From Duganella aquatilis (lineage in GTDB: Bacteria > Pseudomonadota > Gammaproteobacteria > Burkholderiales > Burkholderiaceae_D), in the NCBI RefSeq assembly GCF_009674565.1, contig NZ_WKJL01000008.1, positions 124,001-188,000 on the forward strand: a DNA stretch of 64,000 bases. Direction: 5' to 3'. Every line of letters starts with the position of its first letter. The first letter of the stretch is position 1. The translations under genes and the position numbers were made by a program. Positions 33,001 to 42,000 of this stretch are shown piece after piece. The notes under the pieces were generated by a model. It was not told the origin of the DNA. It saw nothing but the letters and a program-made list of their open reading frames with translations, and searched no databases.

Positions 33001-36000
33001 TCGCTCAACAACGGCGCCAGCTGGGTCAATGCCAGCGGCAGCACCGGCAGCAACGCCTGGTCGCTGGCCGGTCAGACGCTGACCGGCAGCAATACGCTGC
33101 AGGTGCGCGTGGTGGATGCGGCCGGCAACGCCGGCGCCGCCAGCAACAACGCCTATGTGCTGGACACCACCGGACCGACGGTGTCGCTGAGCAGCAACGT
33201 CAGCGTGCTGAAGAGCGGCGAGAGCGCCGTCATCACGCTGACCTTCAACGAAACACCGGACGGCCTGACGCTGGGCGACTTCACCGCTGTCGGCGGCACG
33301 CTGGCCAACCTGGTGGCCACCGCCAATCCGCGCGTGTACACGGTCGAATTCACGCCGAACGCCGGCCTCAGCGGCTTGCTGGGCAGCGTCACGCTGGCCA
33401 ATAACAGCTATACCGACCTGGCCGGCAACAACGGCAGCGGCGCCACCTCGGCGGCGATTTCGATCACCACGCTGGGACCCAGCGTGGTGATCACCAGCGA
33501 CGCGGCGGCGCTGAAAAGCGGCGACACGGCCAACATCACCTTTACCTTCACCAGCGCGCCGTCGGGTTTCACCGCCAGCGACATTGTGGTGAGCGGCGGC
33601 ACCATCAGCAACTTGACCAGCCAGGGCGCCGGTATCTACACCGCCGTGTTCACGCCGGGCGCCAATGTCAGCGCGCCGGCCTCGATCACGGTCGCCAGCG
33701 GCAGCTATACCGACGGTCTGGGCAATGCCGGCGGCGCCGGCGTGACGCCGGTGATCCTGGTCGACACCAAGGCGCCGACGCTGGCCATCACCAGCGACCT
33801 GGGGGCGGTCAAGGCCGGCGATGTCGCCACCATCACCTTCACCTTCAGCGAGACGCCGCTCGGCTTCACCTCCGGCGACGTGGCGGTCAGCGGCGGCACC
33901 CTGACCGGCTTTACCGGGACCGCCAATCCGCTGGTGTACACGGCGCAGTTCACGCCGTCGGCCGGGATTGCCAGCGGCGCCGCCAGCATCACCGTGGCCG
34001 GCAGCAACTACACCGACCTGATCGGCAACAGCGGCACCGCTGGCACCTCGCCGTCGATCAGCATCGATACGGTGGCGCCGACCACCACCGGCAGCGGCTT
34101 CAGCTTCTCGAATGACACCGGGGTCAGCAGCAGCGACCTGGTCACCCGCGCTGCGGCGCAGACCGTCAGCGGCACGCTGACCGCGGCGCTGGTATCGGGC
34201 GAGACGGTGCAGGTATCGCTGGATAACGGTGTAACCTGGAGCAATGCCAGCGCCAGTGCCGGCAGCAACAGCTGGAGCCTGGGCGGCGTGACGCTGGCTG
34301 GCAGCAACACGCTGCAGGTGCGCGTCAACGACGCCGCCGGCAACCACGGCGCCGCCTTCAGCGCCGGCTATGTGCTGGACACCACCGCGCCGACGGTGCT
34401 GGCCACCAGCGACCTCGGCGCGCTGAACGCCGGCCAGACCGCTACCCTGACCTTCAGTTTCAGCGAGGCGCCGGCCAACTTCAGCGCGTCGTCGCTGACG
34501 GTCACCGGCGGCACCATCAGCGGCCTGACGCAAACCGCCAATCCGCTGATCTACACCGCTACCTTCACCCCGGCCGCCGGTCAGCTGGGCGTGACCGCCA
34601 CCGTGCAGGTCAACGCCGGCGGCTATATCGATGCCGCCGGCAACAACGGCCAGGCCAGCCTGACAGTGCCGATCGCCATCAACACCACGCTGCCGTCGCT
34701 GCTGATCACCGCCGACGACGTCGCGCTCAAAGCCGGCGAGGCGGCCACGCTGACCTTCACCTTCAGCACGCCGCCGACCGGCTTCACCGCAGCCGACATC
34801 AGCTACAACAACGGCAGCCTGAGCGGCTTTACCGCCACCGCCAATCCGCTGGTGTACACGGCGGTGTTCACGCCCAACGCCGGGATTGGCAGCGGCACAG
34901 CCGACATCAGCGTCAGCGCCGGCGCCTATGCCGACGCCTTCGGCAACAGCGGCGGCGGCGCCACCGGGCCGGTCATCAACATCGACACGCTGGCGCCGAC
35001 CGTGGCGATCACCAGCAATGTGGCGGCGGTCAAGGCAGGCGAGACCGCCATTGTCACCTTCACCTTCAGCGAACTGCCGGTCGGCTTTACCGCCGGCGAC
35101 GTGGTCACCACCGGTGGCACCCTGGGCAGCCTGACGGTCAACCCCGGCAATCCGCTGGTGTACACCGCCACTTTCACGCCGACCGCCGGCATCCAGAACA
35201 CCGCCGCCAGCATCACCATCGCCGGCGGCGCCTTTACCGACGCCGCCGGCAACGGCAACACCGGCTCGGTGACGCCACCGATCAGCATCGACACGCTGGC
35301 GCCGGTGGCGGTCGCCAGCACGGTGGTGTTCTCGGTCGACAGCGGCAGCAGCGCGACCGATCTGGTCACCAACACCAGCGCCCAGACCATCAGTGGCACG
35401 CTGGCGGCGCCGCTGGGCAGCGGCGAGTACGTCGAGGTGTCGCTGGATAATGGCGCCAGCTGGACCACCGCCACCGGCGCCGGCAGCGCCTGGAGCCTGG
35501 CCGGCCAGACGCTGAACGCCAGCAACACGCTGCAAGTGCGCGTCACCGACGCCGCCGGCAACCATGGCGCCACCTTCTCGACCAGCTATGTGCTGGACAA
35601 CACGCCGCCGACGGCCAGCATCAGCAGCAATGTGGCCGCGGTCAAGGCCGGCGAAACCGCCACCATCACCTTCACCTTCAGCGAGGCGCCCAGCGGCTTC
35701 GACCTGAACGACGTCAGCGCCGGCAACGGCACGCTGAGCAACCTGACCGTCACCAGCAATCCGCTGGTGTACACCGCCACCTACACACCGGCGGTCGGCG
35801 TCAACGGCGTCATCGACAACATCACGCTGGCTGCCAGCAGCTATACCGACAAGGCCGGCAATGCCGGCGCCGGCGCCACTTCGCCCGGCATCAGCGTCGA
35901 CACCCAGGCGCCGCTCACCACCGGCGCCAGCGTGGTGTTCTCCGCCGACAGCGGCGCGGTCGATCTGGTCACCAATGTGGCCGCGCAAAACCTCAGTGGC

Positions 36001-39000
36001 ACGCTCAGCGCCAACCTGCTAGGTGGCGAGACGGTGGAAGTGTCGCTCGACAACGGCGCCAGCTGGACCAGCGCCACCGCCAGCGCCGGCAATAACACCT
36101 GGTCGCTGGCCGGCCAGACGCTCAGCAGCGGCGCGGGCCACAACGTGCAGGTGCGCGTCAGCGACGCCGCCGGCAACCATGGTTCAGCCTATAGCGCCGC
36201 CTACACGCTCGACCAGACGCCGCCGACGCTGGCGATCACTTCCAGCAAACTGGTGCTGAACAGCGCCGATACACCGCTGATCACCTTCACCTTCAGCGAG
36301 GCGCCGGTTGGCTTCAGCGCCGCCAGTGTGGCCGTCAGCGGCGGCACGTTGAGCGGCTTCACCGCCACTGCCAATCCGCTGGTGTACACGGCGATCTTCA
36401 CGCCGCTGGCCGGGCAGGCGGCCGGCATCGGCGCGGTGTCGGTGGCCACTGGTGCGTATACCGATCTGGCAGGCAACAACGGGGCCGGCGGTGTCGTGCC
36501 GACCATTACCTACGCAACGGTGGCGCCGGGCGTGGCCATCCTCAGCGATGTGACCGCGCTCAAGGCCGGCGATGTCGCCAACATCACCTTCAAGTTCAGC
36601 AGCGCGCCGGTTGGTTTCACCTTTGGCGATATCACCGTCAGCGGCGGCACGCTGAGCGGCCTGAGCGCCACCGCCGATCCGCTGATCTATACAGCGGTGT
36701 TCAGCGCCACCGCCGGCGTCGCCAATGGCAGCGGTGCCATCAGCATTGCCAGCGGCACTTTTGCCGACACGCTGGGCAACCTCGGCGTCGGCGGCACGAT
36801 GGCGGCGATCAGCGTCGACACGCTGGCGCCGACGCTGGCCATCAGCAGCAGCGCCAGTGCGCTCAACAGCACCACCACCGCCACCATCACCTTCACCTTC
36901 AGCGAGGCGCCGGCTTCGTTCACGCTGGGCGACATCGGCGCCAGCAACGGCACCATCAGCAACCTGGTGCAGACCGCCAATCCACTGGTGTACACCGCGC
37001 TGTTCACGCCGGCCGCCAATGTGGCCGGCGCCAGCGCCGTGATCAGCGTGGCGGCCGGCGCCTATGCCGACCTGGCCGGCAATGGCGGCGCCGCCGGTAG
37101 TTCGCCGCCGATCAGCATCGACACGCTGGCGCCGACCCTGGGCGGCGGCACGGTGTTGTTCTCGGCCGATACCGGTAGCAGCAACACCGATCTGATCACC
37201 AAGACCGCGGCGCAAAACATCGCCGGCACGCTGAACGGCGGCGTACTGGCGGTTGGCGACGTGGTGGAAGTCTCGCTCAACAACGGCGCCAGCTGGACCA
37301 CCGCCAGCGCCAGCGCCGGCAGCAATCTGTGGTCGCTGTTCGGCCAGACGCTGAACGGCAACGGCACGGTGCAGGTGCGGGTCAGCGACGCCAATGGCAA
37401 CCATGGCGTCGTCACCACCCACAATTATGTGCTGGACACCACCGCGCCGACGGTGGCGATGAGCAGCGACGCCAGCACACTGCGCGCCGGCCAGAGCGCC
37501 ACCATCAGCTTCACCTTCAGCGAAGCGCCGTCCGGCTTCACGCTGGGCGACCTGATCGCCACCGGCGGCACGCTGAGCGGCTTTACCGCGACCAGCAATC
37601 CGCTGGTGTACACGGTGGTGCTGACGCCGACCGCTGGCTTCAACGGCAACGCCAGCGTCACGCTGGGCAATAATCTGTACACCGACGCCGCCGGCAACGA
37701 CGGCAGCGGCGGCAGCTCGCCGGTGATCAGCGTCGACACGCTGGCGCCGACGCTGGCCATCACCAGCAGCGCCAGCGCGCTCAAGGCCGGCGACAGCGCC
37801 ACCATCACCTTCACCTTCAGCGACGCGCCGAGCGCCTTCGCGCTGGGCAGCATCAGCGCCAGCAACGGCACCCTGAGCGGTCTGGCCGCCACCAGCAATC
37901 CGCTGGTGTACACGGCCACCTTCACGCCGGGCGCCGGCATCGCCAGCGCCAACGCCGTCATCAGCGTGGCTGGCAGCGTGTATGCCGACGCCGCCGGCAA
38001 CCATGGCACCAACGCCAACAGCGCGCCGATCGCAATCGACACGCTGGCGCCGACCGCCAGCGTGCTGGCGCTCAGCTTCTCGGCCGATAATGGCGCCAGC
38101 AATAGCGATCTGGTCACCAATGCGGTGTCGCAAATCATCACCGGCACGCTGAGCGCGCCGGTCGGCGCCGGCGAATTTGTGCAGGTGTCGCTGGACAATG
38201 GCGCCACCTGGCTGAACGCGGTGACGTCGGCGCCCGGCCAGTGGGCGCTGCTGCCGCAGTCGCTGACCGGCAGCGGCACGCTGCAGGTGCGGGTCAGCGA
38301 CGCCGCCGGCAACCATGGTTCGGTGTTCTCGGCCGGCTATGTGCTGGACCTGGTGGCGCCGACCATGACCGTCACCAGCAGCGCCACCACGCTCAAGGCC
38401 GGCGAGGCGGCGACGCTGACCTTCACCTTCAGCGAGGCCCCCACCGGCTTCACGCAGAGCGACCTGGTGCCCATCAACGGTACGCTGAGCGGCTTCGCCG
38501 TCAGCGCCGGCAATCCGCTGGTGTACACGGCGCTGTTCACGCCGGCCGCCGGCCTGGGCGGCGCCAGCGCCGGCGTCACGCTGGCGCCCGGCATGTACAC
38601 CGACCTGGCCGGCAATGCCGGCGGCGGTGCGGTCTCGCCGCTGATCACGGTGGACACGGCGCCGCCTTCGCTGCAGATCACCAGCAGCGCCGCCAATCTG
38701 AAAATCGGCGAATCGGCCACCATCACCTTCACTTTCAGCGAGCTGCCGCTCGGCTTCACGCTGGGCGGCATCAGCGTCGCCGGCGGCACCCTGAGCGGCT
38801 TCGGCCTGACCGCCAATCCGTTGGTGTACACCGCGCTGTTCACGCCGACTCCGGGTGTGTCCGGCGGCAGCGGCACCATCGTGGTCGGCGCCGGCAGCTT
38901 CCTCGACGCCGCCGGCAACGCCGGCCTGGCGGCCGCCATCACGCCGATCAGCTACAGCACCCAGGCGCCCAACACCGGCATCGCCACGGTGGCATTCAGC

Positions 39001-42000
39001 GTCGACACCGGCGTCAGTAACACCGACCTGATCACGACCAGCCCGGTGCAGACCATTAGCGGCACGCTGGACGCCAATGTGCAGGGCGGCGATATCGTCG
39101 AAGTGTCGGTGGACAATGGCGCCAGCTGGACCAGCGCGGTGGCGCCGGTGGGCAGCGTCAACTGGGCGCTGGGAACGCCGGTGTTCCTCAGCGGCAGCGG
39201 CACGCTGCAGGTGCGCGTGACCGACGGCGCCGGCAACCACGGCGCCGCTTACTCGGCCGCCTATGTGCTGGACACCACGCCGCCAACGATGACCATCAGC
39301 AGCAATGCCGCCGCCCTCAAGGCCGGCGAGAGCGCCACGCTGACTTTCACCTTCAGCGAAGCGCCGCGCGGCTTCACCGCTGGCGACATCGTGCTGCCGC
39401 CTGGCAGCGGCAGCATCAGCGGCTTCACCGTCACCGCCAATCCGCTGGTGTACACGGCGCAGTTCACGCCGGCGGCCGGCTACAGTCTGCCGGCCGCGGT
39501 CTCGGTGCTGGCCGGCAGCTACACCGACACTGCCGGCAATGTCGGTGGCGGCGCCGTCAGCAGCCCGATCAGCATCGACGCGGCACCGCCGACGCTGCTG
39601 ATCAGCAGCAGCCTGGCGTCGCTGAAGATCGGCGACACGGCGTTGATCACTTTCACCTTCAACGAGGCGCCGCTGGGCTTTGCCGCTGGCGACGTTACCG
39701 CCACCGGCGGCACGCTGAGCGGCTTCACCGCCACCGCCAATCCGCTGGTGTACACCGCCGTGTTCACGCCGACGCCAGGCATCAACGCCGGCAGTGCGGT
39801 CATCAGCGTGGCGCCAAATGTCTATAGCGACCTGGCCGGCAACGGCGGGCTGGGCGCCAGTACGCCGTCGCTCAGCCTGGATACGCTGGCGCCGCTGGCG
39901 GCCGCTACCGGCACGCCGGTGTTCAGCAATGATACCGGCGTCGCCGGCGACCTGATCACTGCCATTTCGGCGCAGACGGTCAGCGGTACGCTGTCGGCGC
40001 CGCTGGGCGCCGGCGAATCGGTGCAGGTATCGTTCGACAATGGCGGCACCTGGGATACGGCCGCTGTCAGCAGTAATAGTTGGAGCCTGGCGCACATGCT
40101 GACCGCCAGCGGCGTGATGCAGGTGCGCGTGATCGACACGGCAGGCAACTACAGCGCGCCGACCAGCACGCCGTATGTGTTCGACCAGAGTGCGCCGACG
40201 GTGACCATCACCAGCAATGTGCCGGTGGCCAACGGCGTTGATCCGGCCATCATCACGTTCACTTTCTCCGAAGCGCCGGTCGGCTTTAGCAACAGCAATA
40301 TAACGGTGGCCGGCGGCATGCTGGGCACGCTGACGCCGACCAGCAATCCGCTGGTCTATACCGCCACCTTCACGCCGACCAGCGGCGTGGCGTCCGGTAG
40401 CGCCACCATCAGCGTCAGCGGCTACACCGACGTTGCCGGCAACACCGGCGGCAGCGCTGCGATTCCGTCACTGCAGATCGACACGGTGGCGCCGACGGCG
40501 ACGGCCAGCGGCGGCGTCGCCTTCTCTAACGACAGCGGCACCGGCGGCGACCTGATCACCAATAACCCGAACCAGACGCTGAGCGGTACGCTGAGCGCGC
40601 CGCTGGCGGCCGGTGACGTGGTGCAAGTCTCGGTCGACAGCGGCGTGACCTGGCACCTGGCGACGGTCAGCGGTACCACCTGGTCGCTGGGGCGCACGCT
40701 GGTGCCCGGTACGCGCGCGCTGATGGTGCGGGTGGCCGACGCCGCCGGCAACGTCAGCACCACCCACAGCGTGCAGTACACGCTGGACACCACCGCGCCC
40801 ACGGTCACGCTGGCCAGCAGCGCCACACAGGTGGGACAGGGCGGCAGCACCACCATCACCCTGACGCTGAGCGATCCGGGTGTGCTGACCCAGGCCGACC
40901 TGGTGGTCACCGGCGGCGTGGTCAGCGGCTTCAGCGGCAGCGGCACCACCTACACGGTGGTGATCACGCCGCCGGCCAACAGCACCACGCCGATCACGGT
41001 CAACGTCGGCGGCGGCTTGTTCAACGACGCCGCCGGCAATGCCAGCACGGCGGCGACGCCGCTGGTGGTGGCGGTCAACACCAATCCGCCGCCGGTCAAT
41101 CCCGGCACGCCGTCGCTGGTGGACGGCGTGCAGATCACCACCCAGACCGGCGTCGACAGCCGCACCGGGCTGACCACGCACACCATCACCGTGCCGACCA
41201 TCAGCAGCAGCCGGCCGGAAGACCACAGCACCGAGCACGCCAACCTGGCCGACATCCCGATCGGGATCGCCGCCAGCGGCGGCAATCCCGGCACCAGCCT
41301 GGTGGTCAGCCTGCCGGTCGGTGTCGGCTTCGAGGCTTCCGGTCCGGCGTCGCTGCTGAGTGGGACGATGGCGCTGACCGATCTGATCGGCCGCATCGAC
41401 GACCACACGGCGGCCGGCCAGGCCACCCGCGTGGCGATGGAAGCCCAGGCGCAGGAATTTCTCGCCGGCCTGGCGCCGAACGTGCTGCTGCAGCACGCCA
41501 CGCTGGCGATGAGCGGCGCCAGTGGCGCCACCGGCACCGTGATCATCGACGGCAGCGACATCGTTGCCGCCGGCGGCGCCAGCGGCGGCCCGCAGCACGC
41601 CGCCACGCCGGACAATACCGCCAGCGCGCTGGTGATCGACACCCATGCGCTGCCGCAAGGCATCGGCCTGCAGCTCGATAACGTGCAGTTTGCCGCCATC
41701 ATGGGCGCCGCCACCATCACCGGCGGCGCCGGCGCCAACTTCTTCATCGGCGACGGCGAGGCGCAGCGCTTCGTGCTGACCACCGGCAGCGACAACGACA
41801 CGCTGTACGGCAACGGCGGCGACGACGTGCTGATCACTGCCGCCGGCAACGATTACCTGAACGGCGGCGACGGCAACGATCAGATGGCGGGCGGCGGCGG
41901 CAACGACACGCTGGTCGGCGGCGCCGGCAACGACGTGCTGCAGGGCGGCCGCAGCGACAGCGGCCAGTGGCAGTTCTACCTGAAGGGCGGCCAAGTGATC

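Noticed and set aside
36184..40095. 1303-codon antisense reading frame (and a 1024-codon one at 32914-35988) opposite the giant gene
   Set aside because: They arise from the GC-rich, low-complexity codon pattern of the Ig-like repeats. They contain no recognisable domain and lie opposite a frame with clear domain structure.
32563..41090. CRISPR-like regular repeats
   Set aside because: The repeated 17-mers recur about every 300 bp inside one open reading frame and encode a conserved Ig-domain motif; there are no spacer-sized gaps and no cas genes.
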